DNA of 64,000 nt from Mesobacillus persicus (GCF_900109925.1 NZ_FOBW01000002.1:310001-374000); one strand, 5' to 3'; numbered from the stretch's first letter, positions 27,791 through 38,446 are shown. The notes: generated by a model from the letters alone, not told the origin. A program made the numbers and translations.

Positions 27791-28264
27791 AAAATTCTCC
27801 AGTGCATGCCCGTCATCCTTTTGGGGCAAGTAAGGTGGACAGACTAGTAATTTGCCTATTAATACATCCTCATCCTCTTCATTACTTGCACTGACAGTAA
27901 TCTCAACTGAATGAGTGTCACGATGAACCTGTGTCACCTCAAATAAAAATTGAATAGTACCATAATGGTACACCGGTGTTAAAAATTCGATTTCTTGTTT
28001 TAAGATATAACTACCTGGTCCAGGTAGATATTTAGAGATGGCGGAAGTTATAATTCCAGTTAACATAATACTAGGTACAACTGGTCTTTTATGAGGGGTC
28101 TGAGAGGCGTAATCATGTTGAATATAAAGAGGATTTGAATCGTTTGTTAAACCTAGAAACAGCAAAAGATCCTTGTCTTCAATCTTTTCTGTCAAGGTTA
28201 GTTTCTCTCCTAATGAAATATCTTCAATCGTTCTCCCAAGCTTTCGTTTTTTCCCTAGTAACAT
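27788..28264 (-). CDS. MaoC-like hotdog-fold dehydratase
   Basis: 158 residues. The hotdog-fold hydratase signature is visible: DLLLFLGLTNDSNPLYIQHDYA, with the D-x(4)-H-type residues of R-specific enoyl-CoA hydratases, and KQEIEFLTPVYHYGTI later. A role in acyl-CoA or acyl-ACP hydration is inferred from the fold; the substrate is unknown. ATG follows GGGGGAGG. It sits between phoP and mdh, a place empty in the B. subtilis order I remember, and may form a transcription unit of its own. Confidence 0.75.
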   Translation of the reverse strand: MLLGKKRKLGRTIEDISLGEKLTLTEKIEDKDLLLFLGLTNDSNPLYIQHDYASQTPHKRPVVPSIMLTGIITSAISKYLPGPGSYILKQEIEFLTPVYHYGTIQFLFEVTQVHRDTHSVEITVSASNEEDEDVLIGKLLVCPPYLPQKDDGHALENF

Positions 28265-28312
28265 AGCATGTCCTCCCCCAGAATAAAAAATGCCTTTCTA
28301 CTATTATTTGCA

Positions 28313-28342
28313 AAAAAATCGGGGAACATTCCCCGATTTTTT
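28313..28342 (-). terminator. Terminator of mdh
   Basis: Near-perfect stem AAAAATCGGGGA/TCCCCGATTTTT with an ACAT-type loop and T tail, just after the mdh stop. Confidence 0.93.
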
Positions 28343-28357
28343 AATATGCTAGAAATA

Positions 28358-29296
28358 TTAAACTAAAACAGCCATTACATTGCGTACAGATTCAGCTGAC
28401 TTGTCAAGTTCAGCCTTTTCATCAGCAGTTAGCTCAAGCTCAATGATTTGTTCAATTCCATTGGCACCAAGAATCGTTGGCACACCAAGATAAATACCGT
28501 CATAACCATATTCTCCCTCAAGAAAAGCAATGGAAGGAAGAACGCGACGCTGATCTTTTACAATCGCCTCAACCATTTCAACAAGCGATGCTGCAGGTGC
28601 GTAATAAGCGCTACCGTTACCTAGTAAATTAACGATTTCGCCACCACCTTTACGGGTACGCTCAACGATTGCATCCAAACGTTCCTTTGGAATTAACTTC
28701 TCAAGTGGAATTCCGCCAGCATAGGAGTAACGTACAAGTGGAACCATGTCATCGCCATGTCCACCTAAAACGAAACCTGTAATATCTTTAACAGAAAGGT
28801 TCAATTCTTGGGCAACGAATGTACGGAAACGTGCACTATCCAGAACTCCCGATTGACCGATTACGCGGTTCTTCGGGAACCCAGACTCTTTGAACACAGT
28901 GTAAGTCATTGCATCAACTGGATTCGTTAATACTACGATATGACAGTTCGGAGAGTATTTAACTATTTCCTTTGTTACACTCTTCATTACCTTTTGATTT
29001 GTTTGCACCAAGTCATCACGGCTCATACCAGGCTTACGTGCGATACCAGCAGTAATTACAACTACATCAGAATCCTTCGTATCTTCGTAATTAGATGTTC
29101 CGATAATATTCGCATCAAATCCTTGTACTGGACCCGCTTCAAGCATATCAAGAGCTTTCCCCTTGGTTGGATTTTCCGCTTGTGGGATATCGACTAAAAC
29201 AACATCACTTAGTTCCTTTTGAGCAAGAATAAATGCTGTCGTCGCACCAGTAAAACCTGCTCCAATGACTGAAACCTTTTTTCGTTTTAAAGACAT
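28358..29296 (-). CDS. mdh: Malate dehydrogenase
   Basis: 312-residue LDH-like NAD-dependent enzyme that oxidises malate to oxaloacetate in the TCA cycle. NAD-binding GAGFTG at 11-16, substrate arginines in [13 protein letters not shown] and in SARFRTF, catalytic His in [13 protein letters not shown] follows AGGAGG. It comes after citZ and icd on the same strand. An intrinsic terminator lies between icd and mdh, so mdh may also have its own promoter. Confidence 0.97.
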   Translation of the reverse strand: MSLKRKKVSVIGAGFTGATTAFILAQKELSDVVLVDIPQAENPTKGKALDMLEAGPVQGFDANIIGTSNYEDTKDSDVVVITAGIARKPGMSRDDLVQTNQKVMKSVTKEIVKYSPNCHIVVLTNPVDAMTYTVFKESGFPKNRVIGQSGVLDSARFRTFVAQELNLSVKDITGFVLGGHGDDMVPLVRYSYAGGIPLEKLIPKERLDAIVERTRKGGGEIVNLLGNGSAYYAPAASLVEMVEAIVKDQRRVLPSIAFLEGEYGYDGIYLGVPTILGANGIEQIIELELTADEKAELDKSAESVRNVMAVLV

Positions 29297-29416
29297 AAAA
29301 CATCCTCCTAGAATGACTATTTCAAATCTTAAAACTTTCTACTCGGTTACTATTGGCTGTTTTCAAATTGATTGTAGTTAATTCCATGGAAGTCCGAGAA
29401 AAGCGCCTTATTTAAT

Positions 29417-29453
29417 AAAGGGGGGCTCTCCATTAATGAAAGCCCCTCCACGT
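29417..29453 (-). terminator. Terminator of icd
   Basis: GGGGCTTTC pairs with GAGAGCCCC, followed by CCTTTATT. The T tail is modest, so read-through into mdh is possible. Confidence 0.75.
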
Positions 29454-29458
29454 TCTCT

Positions 29459-30730
29459 TTATTCCATATTCTTGATTAGCTCGTCACCGAACTCAGAACA
29501 TTTAACCTCAGTTGCTCCGTCCATTAGACGTGCAAAATCATAAGTAACAACTTTAGAAGCGATTGTGTTCTCCATTGATTTTAGGATCATGTTTGCCGCT
29601 TCTGTCCATCCTAAATGTTCAAGAAGCAATACTCCAGAAAGAATAACAGATGAAGGGTTAACCTTATCTAACCCAGCATACTTAGGAGCCGTACCATGTG
29701 TTGCTTCAAAGATTGCATGTCCTGTTTCATAGTTGATGTTCGCTCCAGGAGCAATACCAATTCCACCTACTTGAGCAGCAAGTGCATCGGAAATGTAGTC
29801 TCCATTAAGGTTCATCGTTGCAACTACATCAAATTCTTTTGGACGAGTAAGGATTTGTTGTAAGAAGATATCAGCAATCGCATCTTTAACAATAATCTTT
29901 CCAGCAGCTTCTGCATCAGATTGAGCCTTGTTCGCTGCATCTAAGCCTTGTTCATCTTTAATGCGATCATACTCTGACCAAGTGAATACCTTCTCTCCGT
30001 ATTCTCTTTCAGCAAGCTCATAACCCCAGTTCTTAAATGCACCTTCAGTGTATTTCATGATATTTCCTTTATGTACCAATGTTACCGATTTACGACCTTC
30101 TTTAATTGCGTAATCGATAGCAGCACGGACTAAACGGCTTGTACCTTCCTCAGATACTGGCTTAATTCCTAGACCAGACGTTTCTGGGAAACGGATTTTG
30201 TTTACACCTAGTTCAGTTTGAAGGAATGAAATTAATTTCTTTACTTCATCAGAACCTTTTTGATATTCAATACCAGCATAAATATCTTCAGTGTTTTCAC
30301 GGAAAATAACCATGTCTGTATCTTGCGGACGTTTAACTGGTGATGGTACCCCTTCGAACCAGCGAACCGGACGTAAACATACAAATAGATCTAATTCTTG
30401 ACGTAATGCTACGTTTAAAGAACGAATTCCCCCACCAATTGGAGTAGTTAGTGGTCCTTTAATAGCAATTAGGTATTCGTTGATTGCTTCAAGAGTTTCA
30501 GCTGGTAGCCACTCTCCAGTTTGATTGAACGCTTTTTCCCCTGCAAGGACTTCTTTCCAAACAAGTTTGCGCTCACCTTTATAAGCCTTTTCAACAGCCG
30601 CATCTAATACTCTGCTTGATGCTGCCCAGATATCAGCACCTGTTCCATCGCCCTCAATAAAAGGAACAATTGGATTATTTGGTACGTTTAGTACTCCGTC
30701 TTTTGTTGTAATTTTTTCACCTTGTGTCAT
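29459..30730 (-). CDS. icd: NADP-dependent isocitrate dehydrogenase
   Basis: 423-residue enzyme converting isocitrate to 2-oxoglutarate with NADPH. The substrate Ser lies in [17 protein letters not shown] (near 105), the metal-binding region in [15 protein letters not shown], and the NADP site in [13 protein letters not shown] follows GGAGGG. It sits between citZ and mdh in the conserved Bacillus TCA cluster. A hairpin in its leader (30754-30792) may affect expression. Confidence 0.97.
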   Translation of the reverse strand: MTQGEKITTKDGVLNVPNNPIVPFIEGDGTGADIWAASSRVLDAAVEKAYKGERKLVWKEVLAGEKAFNQTGEWLPAETLEAINEYLIAIKGPLTTPIGGGIRSLNVALRQELDLFVCLRPVRWFEGVPSPVKRPQDTDMVIFRENTEDIYAGIEYQKGSDEVKKLISFLQTELGVNKIRFPETSGLGIKPVSEEGTSRLVRAAIDYAIKEGRKSVTLVHKGNIMKYTEGAFKNWGYELAEREYGEKVFTWSEYDRIKDEQGLDAANKAQSDAEAAGKIIVKDAIADIFLQQILTRPKEFDVVATMNLNGDYISDALAAQVGGIGIAPGANINYETGHAIFEATHGTAPKYAGLDKVNPSSVILSGVLLLEHLGWTEAANMILKSMENTIASKVVTYDFARLMDGATEVKCSEFGDELIKNME

Positions 30731-30753
30731 GTTATATCTCCCTCCATTATTCG

Positions 30754-30792
30754 CTAGAATAGAAGGTTAGGAAACCTAGCCCTCTATTCTAT
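30754..30792 (-). other. Hairpin in the icd leader
   Basis: TAGAATAGA and TCTATTCTA form an outer stem with an inner CTAGG/CCTAA-like pairing, ending about 24 nt before the icd start. There is no T tail, so it is not a simple terminator. Confidence 0.6.
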
Positions 30793-30913
30793 TTTAAGAT
30801 TAAGCAACCTTTATAAAGCTAATATTTCTTAGAGCTTAGTATGAGTTGCTATCTTTCTCTACTTTATCTATTAGAACAATTTTTAGCAAATAAGTAAATG
30901 ATTTACACCCAGA

Positions 30914-32032
30914 TTATCCTCTAAGTTCAACCCCAACATACTTTTGCATTCCTGGACCAGTATATTCAGCACGTGGGCGAATTAAGCGGTTGTTTGAGAA
31001 CTGTTCAAGAATATGTGCAAGCCAACCAGATACACGGCTTACAGCAAAAATCGGCGTGAATAAATCATGGTCAATTCCAAGACTATGATATACAGAAGCA
31101 GAATAGAAATCCACGTTTGGTGGTAATTTCTTCTCACCCGTAACAATCTCTTCAATCTTTGTCGACATTTGATACCAATGCGGCTCGCCAGTTAAGTCAG
31201 TAAGCTTTGCAGACATTGTACGGAGATGCTTTGCACGAGGATCTCCCTGTTGATATACACGGTGTCCAAAGCCCATGATTTTTTCCTTGTTTGCTAGTTT
31301 ACCTCGAATATAAGGTTCAACATTTTCTAATGTACCGACTTCTTTCAACATTTTCATAACTGCTTCGTTTGCTCCACCGTGAAGTGGGCCTTTTAAAGCT
31401 CCAATGGCCGCAGTCACACCTGAATATACATCTGATAAAGTGGCGACACAAACACGTGCCGTGAAAGTCGATGCATTTAATTCATGGTCAGCATGTAATA
31501 CTAACGCCTTATTAAAAGCCTCAACAGCAATTGGTTCTGGTTCTTTTCCAGTAAGCATATACAAGAAGTTTGCCGCAAAGTTCAAGTCATTACGAGGTGC
31601 GATAGGTTCTAGCCCTTTACGGATACGAGCGAATGCAGTGACAATCGCAGGCATTTTTGCCTGCAGGCGGATTGCCTTACGGTAATTGGCTTCCTCTTCC
31701 ATCACGTCTGCCTCTTCATCATGCAAACCTAAAAGTGAAACGGCAGTTCTTAACGCAGCCATCGGATGAATCTTATCAATTGGGTACAATTTAAAGTGTT
31801 CTAATACCTCTTCAGGTAATGCCATATTTTGTGCCAACTGATTTTTCAATTCTTCTAGTTCGGAACGAACCGGAAGTCTTCCATGCCATAACAAGTAAAT
31901 GACTTCCTCGAAGCTTGCATTCTCAGCAAGATCATCAATGTTATAGCCTACGTAAGTTAGCGTGTCATCAATGATTGAACTGATAGAAGATGTTGTTGCC
32001 ACTACCCCTTCAAGACCACGTGTTACTGTCAT
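30914..32032 (-). CDS. citZ: Citrate synthase
   Basis: 372-residue citrate synthase, entry to the TCA cycle. Catalytic His in GPLHGGANE and in MGFGHRVYQQGDPR, catalytic Asp in NVDFYSASVY. The frame extends to 32068, but ATG at 32032 (MTVTRGLEGVV) follows AAGGAGAG and gives the length of B. subtilis CitZ. A long leader of about 280 nt with a cre-like site points to CcpA control. Confidence 0.96.
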   Translation of the reverse strand: MTVTRGLEGVVATTSSISSIIDDTLTYVGYNIDDLAENASFEEVIYLLWHGRLPVRSELEELKNQLAQNMALPEEVLEHFKLYPIDKIHPMAALRTAVSLLGLHDEEADVMEEEANYRKAIRLQAKMPAIVTAFARIRKGLEPIAPRNDLNFAANFLYMLTGKEPEPIAVEAFNKALVLHADHELNASTFTARVCVATLSDVYSGVTAAIGALKGPLHGGANEAVMKMLKEVGTLENVEPYIRGKLANKEKIMGFGHRVYQQGDPRAKHLRTMSAKLTDLTGEPHWYQMSTKIEEIVTGEKKLPPNVDFYSASVYHSLGIDHDLFTPIFAVSRVSGWLAHILEQFSNNRLIRPRAEYTGPGMQKYVGVELRG

Positions 32033-32224
32033 ACTGAATCTCTCCTTCTCTTGGAAAATTTTCCCCATTTCGTATTTGTCTCTAAAATTACCTACTGGAG
32101 TTATAGAAATACAGCTTTCAGAAACAAGAAATTTCTGACTCTTAAAAATCGCACAAGCCTTCCTTCCCTTCCATTTCTCCAGTATCCCTATAGACCGAGC
32201 GCTTGCTCAGAAATAGACCAAAAA

Positions 32225-32238
32225 AGAAAATGCTTACA
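32225..32238 (-). promoter_or_regulatory. cre-like CcpA site in the citZ leader
   Basis: TGTAAGCATTTTCT on the minus strand matches the catabolite-responsive element TGWAARCGYTWNCW at all but one base. It lies about 80 nt downstream of the promoter, a road-block position. CcpA control of citZ is known in B. subtilis. Confidence 0.6.
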
Positions 32239-32314
32239 TTTCTATTTTAAAGAAAAACCCGGATTACGGGTTATAGAACTTATGAAAGGAAGAGCAAGTA
32301 TAATTACAAGTCCT

Positions 32315-32343
32315 ATTATAAACAATTCTCTGACTTTTGTGAA
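32315..32343 (-). promoter_or_regulatory. Sigma-A promoter of citZ
   Basis: TTCACA (32338-32343), 17 bp, TATAAT (32315-32320). A TATAAT...ATTATA inverted repeat overlaps the -10 and start region and could be a CcpC-type site, but its spacing differs from ATAA-N7-TTAT. Promoter and leader fill the 355-bp gap between ytwI and citZ. Confidence 0.75.
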
Positions 32344-32387
32344 CGAAAAGTACTTAAATCGTAAAAAAATTGTTATTGCAAAAAATA

Positions 32388-32846
32388 CTATTTAAATACT
32401 TCAAAGAATTTCATCGCCGCATAGGCAATCCCTGCGCCGATTAAAGGTCCTACCGCAACCCCTTTGAATAGGGACACAGCAAGGATTGTTCCTAAAACAA
32501 GTGCGGTGGTAATATGCGGATCAGCGGCGAGCAAAATGACTCCCCCTTTTGCTAAAAGCGCAACAAGGATCCCAGATATTAGTGCAATCCAAGCATAGGG
32601 TGTTTTAAAAGCACCAGTTAAATCCTTAAAACCAATCTCGCCACTTGCAATAGGCGCAAGAACAGCAATCGTAATAATCGTTACTCCCCAATTAATTCCT
32701 TTTCCTTGGATATAGGAAAATGCTTTGGAATCGAAACCCAAAAGTTTTATTACTAAAAGCACTCCAACCGCAATAAGCAACGATTGGTTTTTGGCAACCA
32801 GGCCAATGGCTAGTAATAAGCCCAAAAAGAGAAATGGTTCAAACAC
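32388..32846 (-). CDS. ytwI: DUF441 membrane protein YtwI
   Basis: 152-residue integral membrane protein with four or five hydrophobic segments and the DUF441 words GLVAKNQSLLIAVG and GKGINWGVTIITIAVLAPIA. The function is unknown; conserved upstream of citZ in Bacilli. The start is GTG with AGAGGGTG about 11 nt upstream, a rather long spacing. The citZ promoter lies immediately before its stop. Confidence 0.85.
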   Translation of the reverse strand: MFEPFLFLGLLLAIGLVAKNQSLLIAVGVLLVIKLLGFDSKAFSYIQGKGINWGVTIITIAVLAPIASGEIGFKDLTGAFKTPYAWIALISGILVALLAKGGVILLAADPHITTALVLGTILAVSLFKGVAVGPLIGAGIAYAAMKFFEVFK

Positions 32847-32959
32847 TGAAGTTTTTCACCCTCTCTAGGTTGATACTATTGTAACATAGTTTATTTCGTT
32901 TTTTCAAAATATTCATGTGCACGCCTCCACCTCTAACTATTGGTGCGTTTTAACTAAGC

Positions 32960-33056
32960 TCTTTAAAGCTCTTTTCTCATAAACTAAATTTTTTTACATG
33001 GCTATAAAGTTCTATTTATAATCCGAAAGCAACAATGTTTGAGAAAAGAGCCTTAA
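32960..33056. repeat. Small inverted-repeat-bounded element, copy 1
   Basis: About 90 bp bounded by GCTCTTTTCTCA (left, from 32968) and TTTGAGAAAAGAGCC (right, to 33052). The right end with its flank AACAATGTTTGAG resembles the right end at 40508-40527. No reading frame. It lies between the divergent ytwI and ytvI. Confidence 0.7.
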
Positions 33057-33132
33057 AAAAGGAAGGGATTTCTGATGAATTGGCGAATCCTTTTTTTACA
33101 ATCTTTTATCTTGTTCCAAGGGGGAACAGCAG

Positions 33133-34263
33133 TTGAATCCAATCTATGTAAATAGAACCTTAAGATTTGTATTTGTTGCTTTAATTATCATTGTTTCACT
33201 AGTGTCTTTTTATTATTTATCAAAAATTACATACCCCTTTCTCATTGGGTTGGTTATTGCCTTTTTTATAAATCCACTGGTTAATTTTCTTGAAAAAAAA
33301 ACAAAGATTCCCCGAGGAATCGCTGTTTTAATATCACTGTTGCTCCTATTCTCTTTGTTTGCCGGTCTTATCACCCTATTGGTAGTAGAGATTGTTGCAG
33401 GAGCTGAGTATTTATCCGAAGTGGTCCCAGGACATATAGAAACACTGATTAGTTATATTGAACTTGTCTTCGCAGCCCAAGTAATTCCCCTTTATAACCA
33501 GTTATCAGGTTTATTTATGAATCTTGAGACGGGGCAACAGGATACCATTCTCGAAAATATTCAAAGTGTCGGTACTCAGGTTGGTACAACCATCGGTAAT
33601 TTCATCCAAGCCTTCTTTGAGAAAATCCCTAATATTCTCGCTTGGTTTCCTAGTGCTGCAACAGTAGTCATTTTTTCATTATTAGGGACCTTTTTCATTA
33701 GCAAGGATTGGTATAGGTTATCAGCACTAGGGGGCCGCTTTTTGCCCGGAAAGGCAATGTCAAGTGGGAGAACCGTCTTCGCCGATTTAAAAAAAGCATT
33801 ATTAGGTTTTATTACGGCTCAGGCTACGCTAGTCTCCATTACAACAATTACCATCCTAATTGGTTTATTAATTTTAAAAGTTGATTATGCAATTACAATC
33901 GCCCTCGTCACTGGATTGGTCGATATTATTCCTTATTTAGGCACTGGCGCTGTGTTCGTTCCCTGGATCATCTTTGAGGCAATAGCCGGTGAAATGCACA
34001 TAGCTATTGGCTTAGGGGTTTTATACATCATTGTTTTGGTTCAAAGACAGTTAATCGAACCGAAAATTCTTTCGTCCAACATTGGTCTCGATCCACTAGC
34101 CACGATTGTATCGCTGTTTATCGGCTATAAACTAATCGGCTTTCTAGGTTTAATTGTCGGACCAGTTGTTCTTGTTATCATCAACACACTTCATCGAGCA
34201 AATGTATTCAGAGACCTATGGGACTTTATTAAGGGCAAGGATAGTACAGACATTAAAAGCTAA
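33133..34263 (+). CDS. ytvI: Sporulation integral membrane protein YtvI (AI-2E transporter family)
   Basis: 376-residue polytopic protein of the AI-2E transporter/PerM superfamily: an N-terminal helix pair (about 8-60), a hydrophobic block near 64-85, a soluble loop (about 95-170) and a C-terminal set of helices with LVTGLVDIIPYLGTGAVFVPW and IGLDPLATIVSLFIGYKLIG. Homologues are sporulation-linked; no substrate is known. Start TTG 9 nt after AGGGGGA. Single plus-strand gene among minus-strand neighbours. Confidence 0.88.
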   Translation: MNPIYVNRTLRFVFVALIIIVSLVSFYYLSKITYPFLIGLVIAFFINPLVNFLEKKTKIPRGIAVLISLLLLFSLFAGLITLLVVEIVAGAEYLSEVVPGHIETLISYIELVFAAQVIPLYNQLSGLFMNLETGQQDTILENIQSVGTQVGTTIGNFIQAFFEKIPNILAWFPSAATVVIFSLLGTFFISKDWYRLSALGGRFLPGKAMSSGRTVFADLKKALLGFITAQATLVSITTITILIGLLILKVDYAITIALVTGLVDIIPYLGTGAVFVPWIIFEAIAGEMHIAIGLGVLYIIVLVQRQLIEPKILSSNIGLDPLATIVSLFIGYKLIGFLGLIVGPVVLVIINTLHRANVFRDLWDFIKGKDSTDIKS

Positions 34264-34274
34264 TTGACTATTTC

Positions 34275-34357
34275 AAAGGCTCTTTTCTCGACTTTCTTGC
34301 GTTTTGAAATGAATTAAGCTTTGTTCATGCCGAAATCAGTATTTGAGAAAAGAGCCT
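34275..34357. repeat. Small inverted-repeat-bounded element, copy 2
   Basis: AAAGGCTCTTTTCTC (from 34275) and GAGAAAAGAGCC (to 34355) are perfect 12-bp inverted ends about 55 bp apart. It lies 14 bp after the ytvI stop and could act as its transcript end. Related to 32960-33056 and 40334-40531. Confidence 0.75.
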
Positions 34358-34425
34358 GCAAACTTACTCTGGCGTAGTAAATAACTAATATAATTTAGAA
34401 TCGGCTTTAGAATTTTAACAACAAC

Positions 34426-34812
34426 CTACCGAATAATGGTGATTGTACCTCTATCAATCCGGTTCCTGAAAATTCTTACAAGCCAAGCTTTAAAGTAATT
34501 CCTTGTTGGTGGAGCTAACAACAAAAAGCCCACAAGATCTGTAACAAAACCAGGGGTGAGTAAAAGAGTTCCACCGATAAGGATGCATATTCCGTCAAGC
34601 AAGGCATCCCCAGGCATACTCCCCCTCTGCAAACGATCTTGTACATTTCGAATGGCTGCAAGTCCCTGCTGCTTCGCTAAATAAGCTCCTAGTATCCCTG
34701 TTGCGATAATAATTAAGAAGGTTAGTGGGACACCTATTGTTTGTCCGACTAGGAGCAATATCGCAATTTCAATGGCAGGAATCAGCACAATAGCTAAAAA
34801 TAAATACCTCAT
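34426..34812 (-). CDS. fxsA: FxsA family membrane protein
   Basis: 128-residue cytoplasmic membrane protein with helices at about 3-22, 25-45 and 70-100. FxsA words: IPAIEIAILLLVGQTIG, LAKQQGLAAIRNVQDRLQRG and LTPGFVTDLVGFLLLAPPTRN. In E. coli FxsA overproduction relieves F-plasmid exclusion of phage T7; the role in Bacilli is unknown. ATG at 34812 follows GAGGTG; the five extra codons to 34827 are unsupported. Confidence 0.9.
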   Translation of the reverse strand: MRYLFLAIVLIPAIEIAILLLVGQTIGVPLTFLIIIATGILGAYLAKQQGLAAIRNVQDRLQRGSMPGDALLDGICILIGGTLLLTPGFVTDLVGFLLLAPPTRNYFKAWLVRIFRNRIDRGTITIIR

Positions 34813-34959
34813 ATTTACACCTCGCATAACTTGTCAATTACCCTATTATATGCACAATAGTTGCACGAAACTCAATATAAACGAATTGATTCCTTTCGAG
34901 CCTAGAGATGGGCCCTCTTTAAATCTTCTAGATACATTAAACGCTAATGAATAAAGCGG

Positions 34960-35185
34960 AGCCAGGAGAAGAAATCAGCTTGGTTTGAAAAATAAGCGGA
35001 GAAATTCCTCTTAATTTGGAAATAGCACTGAAAATACCCTAAATAGACGGAGAAACTCCGACTATTAACTCCAAAATCGTAAAAATGGAGTGGTTTTATT
35101 TGCATAACCGGAAAATCTCCCCTTATATCCCCCGAAACGAGCTCCAATATGAAATTAACCGGAAATTCTCCGCTTATATTGATTA
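34960..35185 (+). repeat. Four-hairpin dispersed element, copy B
   Basis: Same architecture as 15681-15900 and 62675-62885, most diverged copy. The linkers GGAAATAGCACTGAAAATA and CGAAACGAGCTCCAATATG are recognisable. Hairpins read TAGACGGAG/CTCCGACTA, ATAACCGGAAAATCTCCCCTTAT and AACCGGAAATTCTCCGCTTAT. No gene. With the hairpin at 35221 and the pyk terminator it accounts for the 615-bp gap between fxsA and pyk. Confidence 0.8.
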
Positions 35186-35220
35186 AAATTATTTATATGA
35201 TAAATTGCATATCAAACTGA

Positions 35221-35248
35221 GAGTGGTACAACAGCCATTGTACCACTC
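35221..35248. other. Isolated perfect hairpin
   Basis: GAGTGGTACAA and TTGTACCACTC form an 11-bp perfect stem with a 6-nt loop (CAGCCA). There is no T tract on either strand, so it is not an ordinary terminator; a protein-binding palindrome is possible. Confidence 0.6.
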
Positions 35249-35308
35249 AATATGGCATATTTATTTCCCTATATAAGTTTCTTCCACCCAAAATGACTTT
35301 ACACCCAT

Positions 35309-35353
35309 AAAAAAAATGAGTGTCAATTTCATATGCAAATTGACACTCATTTT
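35309..35353 (-). terminator. Terminator of pfkA-pyk
   Basis: Perfect 17-bp stem AAAATGAGTGTCAATTT/AAATTGACACTCATTTT followed by T-rich sequence on the minus strand, about 75 bp after the pyk stop. Confidence 0.85.
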
Positions 35354-35427
35354 GACTTACATTTCTAATATTTGTAATAGGAAACGGAACCTATTGAGCC
35401 CAAGGCCCGTCCCCTTTTTAGCAACTT

Positions 35428-37188
35428 TTATAGCACATTCGCACGGCCGTTATAAACGACGCCTCGTTGTGCATCAACAGTAATTTCCTGTCCTTCTTTA
35501 AAAAGATCCATGGCATTATCGACACCAACAATCACTGGAATGCCTAGATTTAAGCCCACTACAGCTGCATGGCTTGTAAGTCCGCCCTCTTGAGTGATCA
35601 AGGCAGAGCATTTTTCAATGGCAGGAACCATATCTCGATCAGAGCCAACTGTAACGAGAATATCACCTTCTGAAACCTTACTTAAGGCTTCTTGTGCATT
35701 ACGGGCTAATACTACTTTCCCATATGCACTTTTACGTCCGATTCCTTGCGCCTTTACAACAACATCACCAACTACATGAATTTTCATGATGTTCGTCGTA
35801 CCGGATTCACCTACAGGGACCCCTGCTGTGATGACAACCAAGTCACTATTTTTGACCAAACCGCTGTTCATGCTATCTTCAACAGCATTCGTCAGCATTT
35901 CGTCTGTTGTATCCGCTTTTTTCCCAAGCTGTGGATAGACACCCCATACTAAAGCTAGGCGGCGCTGTACAAAATCATTAGAAGTTACCGCAACGATTGG
36001 TGCTTGCGTACGATACTTGGAAATCATTCTTGCCGTATGACCACTCTCTGTCGGAGTAATGATTGCTTTTACATTAAGATTTAAAGCGGTATGCGCAACA
36101 GATTGCCCAATCGCATCTGTAATACTATGCTCAGTAGTCTTACTACGAAGTGACAGCAGGTTTTTATGGTTTAATGCAGTCTCCGCACGTGAGGCAATAT
36201 TATGCATCGTTTGAACAGCTTCAACTGGATATTGTCCTGCAGCTGTTTCTCCAGATAGCATAATTGCATCTGTACCATCAAAAATAGCGTTAGCCACGTC
36301 ACTTGCCTCTGCCCGAGTAGGTCTTGGGTTGCGCTGCATTGAATCCAGCATTTGTGTTGCAGTGATAACTGGCTTTCCTAATGTATTACATTTCCGAATT
36401 AAATCTTTTTGAACGAGAGGAACCTCTTCTGCGGGAATTTCTACCCCTAAGTCACCACGAGCGACCATTAAACCGTCTGAAACCTCTAGGATTTCATCAA
36501 TATTATCAACACCCTCTTGGTTTTCAATCTTAGGAATGATGTTGATATATGTAGCATTGTTTTCTTTTAACAGTTCACGGATCTCAAGAACGTCAGAACC
36601 GCGACGAACAAATGAAGCGGCAATAAAATCAACCTTTTGTTCAATACCAAATAAAATGTCCTGAGCATCTTTTTCAGTAATACCAGGTAACTGAACGGAA
36701 ACGCCTGGGACGTTTACCCCTTTTTTATTTTTCAAGGTTCCACTGTTTAAGATTTTTGTTCTAATTTCGTTATTCTCTTTATTAATCTCAAGAACTTCAA
36801 GACCGATTAAACCATCATCAAGTAAAATTTTGTCCCCTGGCTTGACATCATCAATGAGCTGCTCATACGTAATTGAGAATTTTTCAGTCGTGCCAAGAAC
36901 CTCAGTCATCGAGACAATGATTTCTTGACCTGCTTGGAGTTCAATCGCACCGTCTGTCATGTTATTTGTTCGAATTTCTGGGCCTTTTGTGTCTAATAAG
37001 ATAGCAACGTTTTTGCCAGTTTTGGCAGCTGCTTCACGAATATTGTTTATTCTTTGCCCATGTTCATTATGATCTCCATGAGAAAAGTTTAGTCTGGCAA
37101 CATTCATCCCGGCTTCCATCAAACTAATAAGATTTTCTACACTTTCACTTGCTGGTCCAATCGTACATACAATTTTGGTTTTACGCAT
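35428..37188 (-). CDS. pyk: Pyruvate kinase with PEP-utiliser C-terminal domain
   Basis: 586-residue glycolytic enzyme converting PEP and ADP to pyruvate and ATP. TIM-barrel core: [11 protein letters not shown] at the start, [20 protein letters not shown], the [10 protein letters not shown] loop, and the [15 protein letters not shown] motif. The extra C-terminal domain (about 475-586) has [17 protein letters not shown] of PEP-utilising mobile domains, typical of Bacillus Pyk and responsible for its extra length. ATG follows AGGAGG, 32 bp after pfkA. Confidence 0.98.
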   Translation of the reverse strand: MRKTKIVCTIGPASESVENLISLMEAGMNVARLNFSHGDHNEHGQRINNIREAAAKTGKNVAILLDTKGPEIRTNNMTDGAIELQAGQEIIVSMTEVLGTTEKFSITYEQLIDDVKPGDKILLDDGLIGLEVLEINKENNEIRTKILNSGTLKNKKGVNVPGVSVQLPGITEKDAQDILFGIEQKVDFIAASFVRRGSDVLEIRELLKENNATYINIIPKIENQEGVDNIDEILEVSDGLMVARGDLGVEIPAEEVPLVQKDLIRKCNTLGKPVITATQMLDSMQRNPRPTRAEASDVANAIFDGTDAIMLSGETAAGQYPVEAVQTMHNIASRAETALNHKNLLSLRSKTTEHSITDAIGQSVAHTALNLNVKAIITPTESGHTARMISKYRTQAPIVAVTSNDFVQRRLALVWGVYPQLGKKADTTDEMLTNAVEDSMNSGLVKNSDLVVITAGVPVGESGTTNIMKIHVVGDVVVKAQGIGRKSAYGKVVLARNAQEALSKVSEGDILVTVGSDRDMVPAIEKCSALITQEGGLTSHAAVVGLNLGIPVIVGVDNAMDLFKEGQEITVDAQRGVVYNGRANVL

Positions 37189-37220
37189 AAATATTGCGAC
37201 CTCCTGATTTACTGTAGCTG

Positions 37221-38186
<966 letters not shown>

Positions 38187-38270
38187 TCACCTCGTTTTTT
38201 CCTATTATGTAATATCCTTTCCAATTACAGCCGAAACCTTCCCTTTTCATGTAATATATAGTGAAACTTC

Positions 38271-38299
38271 GATTTATGAGGGTTATCCTGCCCTGTCAA
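38271..38299 (-). promoter_or_regulatory. Candidate pfkA-pyk promoter
   Basis: Perfect TTGACA (38294-38299) with a weak TAAATC (38271-38276) after 17 bp, about 90 bp before pfkA. The -10 is uncertain. Confidence 0.4.
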
Positions 38300-38396
38300 G
38301 CTGAAAAATTTCACATCAATATTTTTAAAATACCATGAAGAATAGCCTATCACAACATAAGACTTAAAATACACTTAAAGACGGAATAATAAGTAT

Positions 38397-38412
38397 AATG
38401 CAAGCGTTTTAT
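38397..38412 (-). promoter_or_regulatory. Possible cre-like site upstream of pfkA
   Basis: ATAAAACGCTTGCATT matches WTGNNARCGNWWWCAW at 14 of 16 positions, about 100 bp upstream of the pfkA -35 candidate. Confidence 0.35.
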
Positions 38413-38446
38413 TCGTGAGTAAAATGCAAGAAAATTTTAACCAAGA

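Noticed and set aside
35221-35248. Terminator
   Set aside because: Perfect stem but no T tract on either strand; recorded as an isolated hairpin instead.
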